14,497 nucleotides of DNA from an uncultured Blautia sp. (GCA_900551715.1 URXG01000062.1:1-14497), one strand, 5' to 3'. Counted from the first letter of the stretch, positions 8,903 to 14,497 are shown. Notes: generated from the letters alone by a model not told the origin. Translations and numbers: made by a program.

Positions 8903-9544
8903 ATGAAAGTAGAACTTGAAAATGTAAAACCAATGGATATAGAAAAACGGAGCTTTGAGATCATTACAGAGGAGCTGGGAGATACAAAGTTGATTCCGGG
9001 TACAGAACTGGTAGTTAAACGCTGTATTCATACAAGTGCAGATTTTGATTATGCGGAAAATCTCTGCTTTTCTGAAAATGTGATCCAGAAGGCAATGGAT
9101 GCCATCAAAGAGGGGGCGTGTATTGTTACAGATACCCAGATGGCGAAATCCGGCATCAACAAAAGAGCACTTGCTCGTTATGGCGGCGAGGTATACTGTT
9201 TCATGTCAGATGAGGATGTGGCGGCTCTTGCAAAGAAAAACGGAACCACAAGAGCTACAGCCAGCATGGACAAGGCTGCGTCCATGGATAAGAAGCTGAT
9301 CTTTGCCATCGGAAATGCACCTACAGCTCTGGTGCGCCTTTATGAACTGATTCAGGAAGGCAGACTGGATCCGGAACTGATCATCGGTGTGCCGGTAGGC
9401 TTTGTTAATGTAGTACAGTCAAAGGAACTGATCATGAAGGCAGGTGTTCCATACATTGTGGCGAAAGGACGCAAAGGTGGAAGTAATATTGCTGCATGTA
9501 TCTGCAATGCTCTCTTGTACATGATAGACAATAGACGGGACTGA
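8903..9544 (+). CDS. cbiC: CbiC, cobalt-precorrin-8 methylmutase
   Basis: CbiC moves a methyl group from C-11 to C-12, turning cobalt-precorrin-8 into cobyrinate, the CbiA substrate. The 213-residue protein is full length for the family. His43 in the segment KRCIHTSADFDY matches the catalytic histidine of the CobH/CbiC family. Other signatures are DTQMAKSGI, TRATASMDKA, IGNAPTAL and GVPVGFVNVVQSKE followed by GRKGGSNIAA. The gene starts 17 bases after cobQ with a weak GAAAGG site, and is the last gene of the run: the terminator starts 68 bases after its stop. Its place at the end does not follow pathway order. Confidence 0.96.
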   Translation: MKVELENVKPMDIEKRSFEIITEELGDTKLIPGTELVVKRCIHTSADFDYAENLCFSENVIQKAMDAIKEGACIVTDTQMAKSGINKRALARYGGEVYCFMSDEDVAALAKKNGTTRATASMDKAASMDKKLIFAIGNAPTALVRLYELIQEGRLDPELIIGVPVGFVNVVQSKELIMKAGVPYIVAKGRKGGSNIAACICNALLYMIDNRRD

Positions 9545-9568
9545 AATTTATATAGTTTTAACAAAAAC

Positions 9569-9608
9569 GGTATTTTGTTTTGGAAGATAAGAAAAATACC
9601 ACAAAATA
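9569..9608 (+). other. Overlapping alternative inverted repeats in the cbiC 3' untranslated region
   Basis: An 8-base arm at 9569-9576 (GGTATTTT) pairs with 9593-9600 (AAAATACC). The overlapping arm 9571-9578 (TATTTTGT) can instead pair with 9601-9608 (ACAAAATA). The two stems exclude each other. Both are A/T-rich and weak and lie just before the terminator, so they may be chance or part of 3'-end stability. Confidence 0.35.
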
Positions 9609-9612
9609 ATAC

Positions 9613-9643
9613 AAAAGTACAGAGAATTCTCTGTGCTTTTTTT
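9613..9643 (+). terminator. Rho-independent terminator of the cobalamin operon
   Basis: A long hairpin has arms 9613-9624 and 9629-9640 around an AATT loop. The core ACAGAG/CTCTGT is perfect, with one T-G wobble further out. A run of seven T residues (9637-9643) follows. It lies 68 bases after the cbiC stop and separates the cobalamin operon from the methyltransferase genes. Confidence 0.9.
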
Positions 9644-9667
9644 ATACATAAAAATACATTAAGTCTA

Positions 9668-9684
9668 TCCTACAAATTGTAGGA
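9668..9684. promoter_or_regulatory. 17-base perfect dyad, possible operator
   Basis: TCCTACAA, one central A, then TTGTAGGA form a perfect inverted repeat with 8-base arms. No T-run follows, so it does not look like a terminator. It stands about 55 bases upstream of the extended -10 element at 9736-9744. Its 3' half (TTGTAG) is also 16 bases from TATGAT at 9699-9704, a second weaker promoter candidate. Its size suits a dimeric transcription factor. Nothing in the window shows which factor. Confidence 0.5.
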
Positions 9685-9716
9685 AAAGTGGCTCTGTATA
9701 TGATAGAAAATGTGGC

Positions 9717-9744
9717 TGGAAATTTGTATGGATTTTGATACAAT
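9717..9744 (+). promoter_or_regulatory. Probable extended -10 promoter for the methyltransferase operon
   Basis: TGATACAAT at 9736-9744 matches the TGnTATAAT extended -10 form with one change. The best -35 is a weak CTGGAA at 9717-9722, with 16-base spacing. Transcription would start near 9751, giving a leader of roughly 97 bases before the ATG at 9848. Confidence 0.5.
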
Positions 9745-9764
9745 AATGTTTGTAAAGAAAAGAG

Positions 9765-9839
9765 TTGCTGTTCACACAGTAACAGTAAGTTCGGAAGTTA
9801 TTGGGGAATCCGAAAAAACATAAACGTTTTATGGGAGGA
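9765..9839 (+). promoter_or_regulatory. Structured 5' leader with three consecutive hairpins and ribosome site
   Basis: Hairpin 1 pairs TTGCTGTT (9765-9772) with AACAGTAA (9781-9788). Hairpin 2 pairs TTCGGA (9790-9795) with TCCGAA (9809-9814). Hairpin 3 pairs CATAAA (9819-9824) with TTTATG (9828-9833) and runs directly into the ribosome site GGGAGGA (9833-9839). The sequence does not match a riboswitch class I recognise. It could stabilise the message of strongly expressed genes or control access to the ribosome site. Confidence 0.45.
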
Positions 9840-9847
9840 CATGCAAG

Positions 9848-10663
9848 ATGATTATTATTGGTGAAAAGATCAATGGATCTATTCCTTCAGTAGCAGAAGC
9901 TATTGCCAACAGAGATGCAGAACTGATCAAGCAGAGAGCAATTGCTCAGGCAAATGCAGGAGCAACTTTCATTGACTGCTGCGCATCCGTACCGGAAGCT
10001 GAAGAAGTAGAAACACTGAAATGGATGATTGACTGTATCCAGGAAGTTACAGATCTTCCGATTTCTGTAGACAGCCCGAGTGCAGATGTTCTGATCGAAG
10101 CATACAAATTCTGCAAGAGACCAGGTGTATTTAACTCAGTATCTGGTGAAGGTGACAAGATCGACAAGATCTTCCCTGTTATGGCACAGCCGGAAAACAA
10201 AGACTGGCAGGTTATCGCACTGTTAAGCGATGACACAGGTATTCCGAAGAGTGCAGCAGACAGACTGAAAGTATTCGACAAGATTATGGCAAAAGCCAAA
10301 GAATATGGCATCTCTCCAGATCGTATCCACATCGATCCACTGGTAGAAATGCTCTGTACATCAGAAGATGGTATTGCAATGAACGTGGAAGTTATTACCA
10401 GCGTAAGAAAGCAGTACCCAACTATCCACATCACAGCGGCAGTCAGCAACATTTCCTTCAACCTGCCTGTTCGTAAACTCATCAACTATGGATTCGTAGT
10501 ACTGGCAATGAATGCGGGCCTTGACAGTGCGATCGTAGATCCTACCAACAGAGACATGCTTGGTCTTATCTATGCTACAGAAGCTCTTCTGGGTCTGGAT
10601 GACTACTGCATGGAATATATCGGTGCATACAGAGACGGTATGATCGGACCGGTAAAGAAATAA
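9848..10663 (+). CDS. Methyltetrahydrofolate:corrinoid methyltransferase (AcsE/MtrH-like pterin-binding TIM barrel)
   Basis: Members of this family move a methyl group between tetrahydrofolate and a corrinoid protein. The 271-residue protein is one pterin-binding domain, the size of AcsE or the second methyltransferase (MT2) of O-demethylase systems. Likely pterin-site residues, by position and context against AcsE, are Asp75 (ISVDSPS), Asn96 (VFNSVSGE), Asp163 (HIDPLVE) and Asn201 (AVSNISFNLPVR). LAMNAGLDSAIVDP (219-232) is also typical. It is too unlike dihydropteroate synthase for that role. GGGAGGA lies 8 bases before the ATG. Arginine codons are only AGA and CGT, unlike the cobalamin genes, which suggests strong expression. 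The partner corrinoid protein follows. The direction of transfer cannot be read from sequence. Confidence 0.88.
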   Translation: MIIIGEKINGSIPSVAEAIANRDAELIKQRAIAQANAGATFIDCCASVPEAEEVETLKWMIDCIQEVTDLPISVDSPSADVLIEAYKFCKRPGVFNSVSGEGDKIDKIFPVMAQPENKDWQVIALLSDDTGIPKSAADRLKVFDKIMAKAKEYGISPDRIHIDPLVEMLCTSEDGIAMNVEVITSVRKQYPTIHITAAVSNISFNLPVRKLINYGFVVLAMNAGLDSAIVDPTNRDMLGLIYATEALLGLDDYCMEYIGAYRDGMIGPVKK

Positions 10664-10684
10664 GCAACACTTAAATTTACAGAA

Positions 10685-10713
10685 CTCAATTTTGTTTCGC
10701 GGAAAACAATGAG
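10685..10713 (+). other. Intercistronic hairpin without a T-run
   Basis: CTCA (10685-10688) and TTGTTT (10692-10697) pair with AAACAA (10704-10709) and TGAG (10710-10713), with a three-base bulge and a small GC-containing loop. With no T-run after it, this is not an ordinary terminator. In a 98-base gap between two genes that act together, it may be an RNA processing or stability element. Confidence 0.35.
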
Positions 10714-10761
10714 GACAAAACAAATCAATCAAATTATTTTAATCAAGCGGAGGTAAATATT

Positions 10762-11394
10762 ATGTCTAAAATTACAGAAGTAGCTGAATTAGTAGAAAAA
10801 GGTAAAGCTAAATTAGTAGGTGCAGCAGTACAGGCTGCTCTTGATGAAGGATGTGATCCGACAGAGATCCTTAACAGCATGATCGATGCAATGGCAGTTG
10901 TTGGTGAAAAATTCAAAAACGGTGAAATCTTTGTTCCTGAGATGCTTGTAGCAGCTCGTGCAATGAAAAAAGGTGTTGAAGTTCTGAAACCACATCTTGC
11001 ATCCGGTGCAACAGGAAGCATGGGCAAACTGATCATTGCTACTGTAGCTGGTGACCTTCATGATATCGGCAAAAACCTTGTTGCAATGATGATCGAAAGT
11101 GCCGGATTTGAAGTTATCGACCTTGGCGTTGATGTTCCGGTATCCAAAGTTATCGAATGCTATAAAGAGAACCCAGACGTTAAAGTTATCGCACTGTCTG
11201 CTCTTCTTACAACAACTATGCCATCTCTGAAAGATACAGTTGCAGCCCTCAATGCAGAAGACTTCAGAAGCAATATTAAGATCATGGTTGGTGGAGCTCC
11301 TATTACTCAGGAATTCGCAGATGAAATCGGTGCTGACGGATACTCTGAAGATGCAGCAAGCGCAGCTGTACTTGCAAAAGCTCTCGTAGCATAA
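10762..11394 (+). CDS. Corrinoid (cobalamin-binding) methyl-carrier protein, MtaC/MttC-like
   Basis: This 210-residue protein is a methyl carrier whose cobalt cycles between Co(I) and methyl-Co(III). Residues 1 to about 85 form the helical cap domain (EVGEKF-like segment VVGEKFKNGEIFVPEML, 47-63). Residues about 88-210 form the Rossmann-like B12 domain. GDLHDIGKN (97-105) contains the base-off/His-on motif DxHxxG, with His100 as the lower cobalt ligand. SALLTTTM (146-153) and MVGGAP (175-180) are the other corrinoid-pocket signatures. A GGAGG site (10749-10753) precedes the ATG. Codon use is strongly biased, with few arginines and no AGG or CGG. It pairs with the methyltransferase upstream and the reactivating ATPase downstream. 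Confidence 0.94.
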   Translation: MSKITEVAELVEKGKAKLVGAAVQAALDEGCDPTEILNSMIDAMAVVGEKFKNGEIFVPEMLVAARAMKKGVEVLKPHLASGATGSMGKLIIATVAGDLHDIGKNLVAMMIESAGFEVIDLGVDVPVSKVIECYKENPDVKVIALSALLTTTMPSLKDTVAALNAEDFRSNIKIMVGGAPITQEFADEIGADGYSEDAASAAVLAKALVA

Positions 11395-11439
11395 ATTTAT
11401 TACCAGGTTAAGAATCCCATTTTATAAAATTAATGCAGG

Positions 11440-11485
11440 TCGCTCTGTCCTGTCTGTGCATGCCATGGACGACAGGGCGATTTTT
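11440..11485 (+). terminator. Rho-independent terminator after the corrinoid protein gene
   Basis: TCGCTCTGTC (11440-11449) pairs with GACAGGGCGA (11471-11480) with one T-G wobble, followed by TTTTT (11481-11485). The 21-base loop contains a GCATGC palindrome and may fold further. It is strong enough to end or reduce transcription between the corrinoid protein and the activator, so the activator would be made in smaller amounts. Confidence 0.8.
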
Positions 11486-11494
11486 GATTATAAT
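11466..11494 (+). promoter_or_regulatory. Probable promoter for the corrinoid-activator gene
   Basis: A perfect -10 TATAAT (11489-11494) stands 17 bases after TGGACG (11466-11471), which matches four of six -35 consensus bases. The -35 lies in the 3' arm of the terminator hairpin. Transcription would start near 11501, just before the tandem repeats. Confidence 0.55.
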
Positions 11495-11508
11495 GATACC
11501 AGGGTCAA

Positions 11509-11552
11509 AAGGTCTAAATTCATAAGGTCTAATTTATAAGGTTTAAATTCAT
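11509..11552 (+). repeat. Three tandem 14-15 base repeats upstream of the activator gene
   Basis: The copies are AAGGTCTAAATTCAT (11509-11523), AAGGTCTAATTTAT (11524-11537) and AAGGTTTAAATTCAT (11538-11552), head to tail with no spacer. They differ by one or two substitutions and a one-base deletion in the middle copy. They would lie in the first 50 or so bases of the transcript from the TATAAT promoter. They may bind a protein as DNA or RNA, or be a slippage product. Confidence 0.75.
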
Positions 11553-11571
11553 ATGAGATGTGCTCATAATT

Positions 11572-11578
11572 GGAGGGG
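11572..11578 (+). promoter_or_regulatory. Ribosome binding site that fixes the activator start
   Basis: GGAGGGG ends 4 bases before the ATG at 11583. It sits downstream of the in-frame ATG at 11553, so the shorter product is the likely one. Confidence 0.8.
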
Positions 11579-11582
11579 AAAT

Positions 11583-13292
11583 ATGTACAACATTAAATTT
11601 ATCAGAGAAAATCTGGAATTTCAGGCATCTCCGGGAATGAATCTTCTGGAGGCAGAAAGAAAAGCAGGACTTATGCCGGATGCTCCCTGTGGCGGACAGG
11701 GCAAATGTGGCAAATGCAGAGTAAAGATTGATGGTAAAGTAGTATTGGCATGCAAGACTGTTGTTGACAGAGACATGGAAGTGGACACCCTGAAAGGAGA
11801 TTCCGGATACGAGATTCTTACAGAGGGATTTAAGCGTCCAATCCTTTTTGAACCGGATCTGAAACAGCAAAAAGTTTTTTTAAAGAAACCAGATATGGGA
11901 GACAATCGTTCTGAATGGGAACGCCTTGTGGTTCAGTTGCATACAGAAAAAACTGTAAAGCCAGACCTTCAGATAGCATCCGAACTTTACGAATACAGGA
12001 AAGAAGCAGAAGAATGGTATGTAGTTTATACAGAAGATGAAATTCTGAATATCCAGAGAGAAGAAAAGAAAATATGCTTTGTTGCCTTTGATATCGGAAC
12101 TACTACAGTGGTAGGTTATCTGATGGATGCGTCCAACGGTCAGGTTCTGGCACTGAAAAGCCGCATGAATCCACAGGCACAGTATGGGGCAGATGTAATC
12201 ATGAGAGCCAACTACACCCTGGAAAACAGTGTGGATCCCTTAAGAGACTGTATAGAGAATGCTCTGGATGAGATTCTGGGAGAACTTGCAGCAGAAGTGG
12301 GAATAGAAAAAACAGATATTTACCAGGTTTCTGTTGTAGGAAATACCTGTATGCATCATCTGTTCCTTGGAATATCACCAGGTTCTCTTGTACATGCTCC
12401 CTATACTCCGGCTATCAGTCAGGGACTTACTGTGAAAGCGATAGATAAGGGGCTTCATATCCATCCGAAAGCACAGCTTATGCTGCTTCCGGATATTGCC
12501 GGATATGTAGGCGCAGATACCTGTGGATGTATTCTTTCTCTCAGACAGGATCAGATGCAGGAGATCAGTCTGATGATCGATATTGGTACCAATGGTGAAA
12601 TGGTTCTTGGAAACAAAGACAGACTTGCATGCTGTTCCACAGCGGCAGGACCGGCTTTTGAAGGTGCCAAGATCGAATGCGGAATGCGCGGTGCAGCTGG
12701 CGCTGTAGATCATGTAGAATACAAAGATGGCAAATGGACTTATACTACAGTGGGAAATGCAGCACCTGTGGGATTATGCGGTTCCGGTCTTATTGACCTT
12801 GTAGCACAGCTTTATAAGGCAGAATTGATTGATGAAGGAGGACATCTGGAAAGCGGACAGGAAACACCGGGAGTCTTTGTTCTTGTTCCGCCGGAAGAAG
12901 CGGGCAATGACAAGGGTGTCTATCTTACACAGAAAGATGTAGGGGAAGTGCAGCTTGCAAAGGCTGCCATTGCAGCAGGTATCCATCTTCTTATGAAGCA
13001 GCTTGGCGTTACAGAAAAAGATATCAAAAAAGTATACATAGCAGGAGCTTTTGGCAACTATATGGATCCAAAGAGTGCTGCCATGATCGGTATGCTTCCT
13101 GTTTCTCTTCTGGAACATATTACACCGGTAGGCAATGCAGCAGGTGAGGGTGCCAAGATCGCTCTTCTGAACTACAAAGAACGAAAAGAAATGGATCAGG
13201 TTGTGAGAAATATAGAATTCGTAGAGCTGGCAGCTTCTCCGGAATTTCAGGACTGTTTTGTAGATGAGCTGTGTTTCCCGGAACTGCCTTAA
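11583..13292 (+). CDS. RACo-type corrinoid activation ATPase (2Fe-2S plus ASKHA domain, DUF4445)
   Basis: Proteins of this type use ATP and a low-potential electron to return inactive Co(II) corrinoid to Co(I). From the chosen ATG the protein has 569 residues. The N-terminal 2Fe-2S domain has Cys36, Cys42, Cys45 and Cys57 in the plant-ferredoxin spacing CX5CX2CX11C. A linker domain reaches about residue 160. The ASKHA ATPase part follows with AFDIGTTTVVGY (168-179), VVGNTCMHHLFL (251-262), MIDIGTNGEMVL (331-342), GPAFEGAKIECGMRG (356-370), GLCGSGLIDL (397-406) and YIAGAFGNYMDP (485-496). The 2Fe-2S N-terminus makes it RACo-like, unlike archaeal RamA with C-terminal 4Fe-4S clusters. Its likely client is the corrinoid protein upstream, though a methionine synthase elsewhere is possible. 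Confidence 0.93.
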   Translation: MYNIKFIRENLEFQASPGMNLLEAERKAGLMPDAPCGGQGKCGKCRVKIDGKVVLACKTVVDRDMEVDTLKGDSGYEILTEGFKRPILFEPDLKQQKVFLKKPDMGDNRSEWERLVVQLHTEKTVKPDLQIASELYEYRKEAEEWYVVYTEDEILNIQREEKKICFVAFDIGTTTVVGYLMDASNGQVLALKSRMNPQAQYGADVIMRANYTLENSVDPLRDCIENALDEILGELAAEVGIEKTDIYQVSVVGNTCMHHLFLGISPGSLVHAPYTPAISQGLTVKAIDKGLHIHPKAQLMLLPDIAGYVGADTCGCILSLRQDQMQEISLMIDIGTNGEMVLGNKDRLACCSTAAGPAFEGAKIECGMRGAAGAVDHVEYKDGKWTYTTVGNAAPVGLCGSGLIDLVAQLYKAELIDEGGHLESGQETPGVFVLVPPEEAGNDKGVYLTQKDVGEVQLAKAAIAAGIHLLMKQLGVTEKDIKKVYIAGAFGNYMDPKSAAMIGMLPVSLLEHITPVGNAAGEGAKIALLNYKERKEMDQVVRNIEFVELAASPEFQDCFVDELCFPELP

Positions 13293-13304
13293 GGAGGTAA
13301 GACG

Positions 13305-13844
13305 ATGATCAATGTGAAAGAACTGGAAGAAATTGGAAAAATGGCTGGTTTTACCCATGTGGGACTACTGAAAAGTGACAGTATCCAGCTGATGCCGGAA
13401 GTGCGGGAAATGTGTGCAAAGAATACCTGCCACATGTACAACAAACGCTGGAGCTGCCCTCCAGGCTGTGGTGATCTGGAAGAATGCCAGCAAAAAATCA
13501 GCCGGTACAAAGAAGGCATCATTGTCCAGACTGTGGGACAGCTGGAAGATCCTATGGATGGAGAGACCATGATGGAGACAGAAGCAGAACATAAAAAAAC
13601 TTTTTATGAATTTGAAAAAGTTCTGAGAGAAAAATGGCCGGGAATGCTTCCTATCGGAGCCGGTTGTTGTACTAAGTGTAAAGAATGCACCTATCCGGAT
13701 GCCCCATGCAGGTTTCCGGATCAGGCTTTCTCATCTATGGAAGCATATGGAATGCTGGTAACACAGGTCTGTAAGGCAAATGGTCTGGAATATTATTACG
13801 GACCATGTACCATTGCCTATACAAGCTGTTATCTGCTGGAATGA
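13305..13844 (+). CDS. Cysteine-rich DUF2284-type predicted metal-binding protein
   Basis: No reaction is established for this family as far as I know. The 179-residue protein has 13 cysteines. The first cluster is Cys37, Cys42, Cys51, Cys55 and Cys61, around RWSCPPGCGDL. The second is ferredoxin-like: Cys121/Cys122, Cys125, Cys128 and Cys135 (GAGCCTKCKECTYPDAPC), followed by Cys156, Cys168 and Cys175. The RW-CPP segment and second cluster fit DUF2284, and at least one Fe-S cluster is likely. There is no signal peptide or membrane segment, so it is probably cytoplasmic. The gene follows the activator by 12 bases with a perfect AAGGAGGT site, so the two are surely co-transcribed. A role as electron carrier for corrinoid reactivation is attractive but inferred. 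Confidence 0.85.
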   Translation: MINVKELEEIGKMAGFTHVGLLKSDSIQLMPEVREMCAKNTCHMYNKRWSCPPGCGDLEECQQKISRYKEGIIVQTVGQLEDPMDGETMMETEAEHKKTFYEFEKVLREKWPGMLPIGAGCCTKCKECTYPDAPCRFPDQAFSSMEAYGMLVTQVCKANGLEYYYGPCTIAYTSCYLLE

Positions 13845-13891
13845 TAAAAGAATGGCAGACAAAAAAGTAAATAAAACAGGAGTGTGTAGTT

Positions 13892-14497
13892 ATGAATCCT
13901 ACAGAACGTGATGAATATCTGAAACGGATCGGATATACAGAAGAAATACGGACAGACAAAGCCTGCCTGGAAAAACTGATGGAGTTACAGCTTCTGACAG
14001 TTCCTTTTGAAAATCTGGAATCTTTTGAAGAGGGCAGAATCCCTTCTCTTGATACTCAGGATCTTTATACCAAGATCGTGGTCTGCAAAAGAGGCGGGTA
14101 CTGCTTTGAACTGAATAAGCTGTTTTATGAACTGATAAAAACACTGGGATTCAGGGTATATCCTCTGGGTGTGCGGATTCCCTGGAATAGGCCAAAACTT
14201 CCGCCTATGCTCCACAGAGCAACGCTGGTAACTTTTGAAGATGGCATTTATTACTGTGATATCGGATATGGCGGACCAGGACCAAAACACCTGGTAAAAC
14301 TGGAAGATGGTGTACATAAAGAAAAAGGCGGACAGTTCCGTATCACCATGAAGCCACAGGATACCAATGACGAAGTTCTGATAGAGAGAATGAAAGAAGG
14401 CAATTATCTTCCAATCCTTCGTTTTTCTCTTCATCCTGCACTGGAAGAAGATTTTGATCTGATGAATTTTTACTGTGCAAAATCTCCTGATGTGCTG
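13892..14497 (+). CDS. nat: Arylamine N-acetyltransferase (partial, 3' end outside window)
   Basis: NAT enzymes transfer an acetyl group from acetyl-CoA to arylamines, hydrazines or related amines through a cysteine thioester. The 202 visible residues contain the catalytic triad in family context: Cys71 in KRGGYCFELN, His108 in MLHRATLV and Asp123 in YCDIGYGGPGP. The early segment LTVPFENLE (35-43) is also a NAT signature. Family members are usually 250-280 residues, so about a quarter is missing at the window edge and no break is visible. The ATG at 13892 has AGGAG 9 bases before it and lies 47 bases after the DUF2284 gene with no terminator between, so co-transcription is possible. The link to methyl-corrinoid chemistry is unclear. 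Confidence 0.93.
   Translation, partial: MNPTERDEYLKRIGYTEEIRTDKACLEKLMELQLLTVPFENLESFEEGRIPSLDTQDLYTKIVVCKRGGYCFELNKLFYELIKTLGFRVYPLGVRIPWNRPKLPPMLHRATLVTFEDGIYYCDIGYGGPGPKHLVKLEDGVHKEKGGQFRITMKPQDTNDEVLIERMKEGNYLPILRFSLHPALEEDFDLMNFYCAKSPDVL

Noticed and set aside
9545..9847. Cobalamin riboswitch between the cobalamin operon and methyltransferase
   Set aside because: I see no B12-box-like conserved core, the leader is too short for that class, and the hairpins are simple.
10149..10172. Short tandem GACAAGATC repeat in the methyltransferase gene
   Set aside because: It encodes DKIDKI in frame in a conserved protein and is simple coding repetition.
9848..10663. Dihydropteroate synthase (folate synthesis)
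   Set aside because: The fold is shared, but the SNISFNLPVR and AMNAGLDSAIVDP segments and the adjacent corrinoid protein fit methyltetrahydrofolate:corrinoid methyltransferase.
11509..11552. CRISPR-like array
   Set aside because: The units are directly adjacent with no spacers and far shorter than CRISPR repeats.
11553..11582. Upstream ATG for the corrinoid activator
   Set aside because: It abuts the repeats with no ribosome site, while GGAGGGG directs the ATG at 11583, where the ferredoxin domain begins.

Overview
The window is about 14.5 kb of a low-to-moderate GC Firmicute, most likely a gut Lachnospiraceae (Blautia-like) anaerobe. The lineage is an inference from strong AGGAGG-type ribosome sites, the anaerobic cobalt-early cobalamin pathway, acetogen-type methyltransferase components and the general look of the proteins. 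Every recognised gene is on the + strand. I see no tRNA, rRNA, IS element, phage gene or CRISPR array.

Region 1 (1-9643) is the distal part of an anaerobic cobalamin (vitamin B12) operon. In order it holds the tail of cbiF, then cbiG, cbiH, a fused cbiJ-cbiE-cbiT gene, cbiA, cbiB, cobD, cobQ/cbiP and cbiC, closed by a clear rho-independent terminator. The genes are packed tightly. Three junctions have the same 8-base stop/start overlap, and cbiB starts with a GTG that overlaps the cbiA stop. Together they cover ring contraction, the later methylations, reduction and decarboxylation of the corrin ring, methyl migration, all six side-chain amidations, and making and attaching the aminopropanol arm. 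cbiD, cbiL, the cobaltochelatase and the nucleotide-loop genes (cobU/S/T) are not here. No cobalamin riboswitch is visible in the window.

Region 2 (9644-11394) is a 204-base leader followed by two genes with highly-expressed-type codon use: a methyltetrahydrofolate:corrinoid methyltransferase and a small corrinoid protein. The leader has a 17-base dyad, an extended -10 promoter and three successive hairpins.

Region 3 (11395-14497) starts with a terminator hairpin whose 3' arm overlaps a good promoter. Three tandem 14-15 base repeats follow, then a RACo/RamA-type corrinoid-activating ATPase, a cysteine-rich DUF2284 protein and a partial arylamine N-acetyltransferase.

Read together, region 1 makes the corrinoid and region 2 uses it as a methyl carrier. 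Region 3 supplies the ATP-dependent repair of Co(II) to Co(I). The substrate-specific methyltransferase that normally loads or unloads such a carrier is absent from the window. The physiological substrate of this module is therefore open, and this is the most interesting biological question here.
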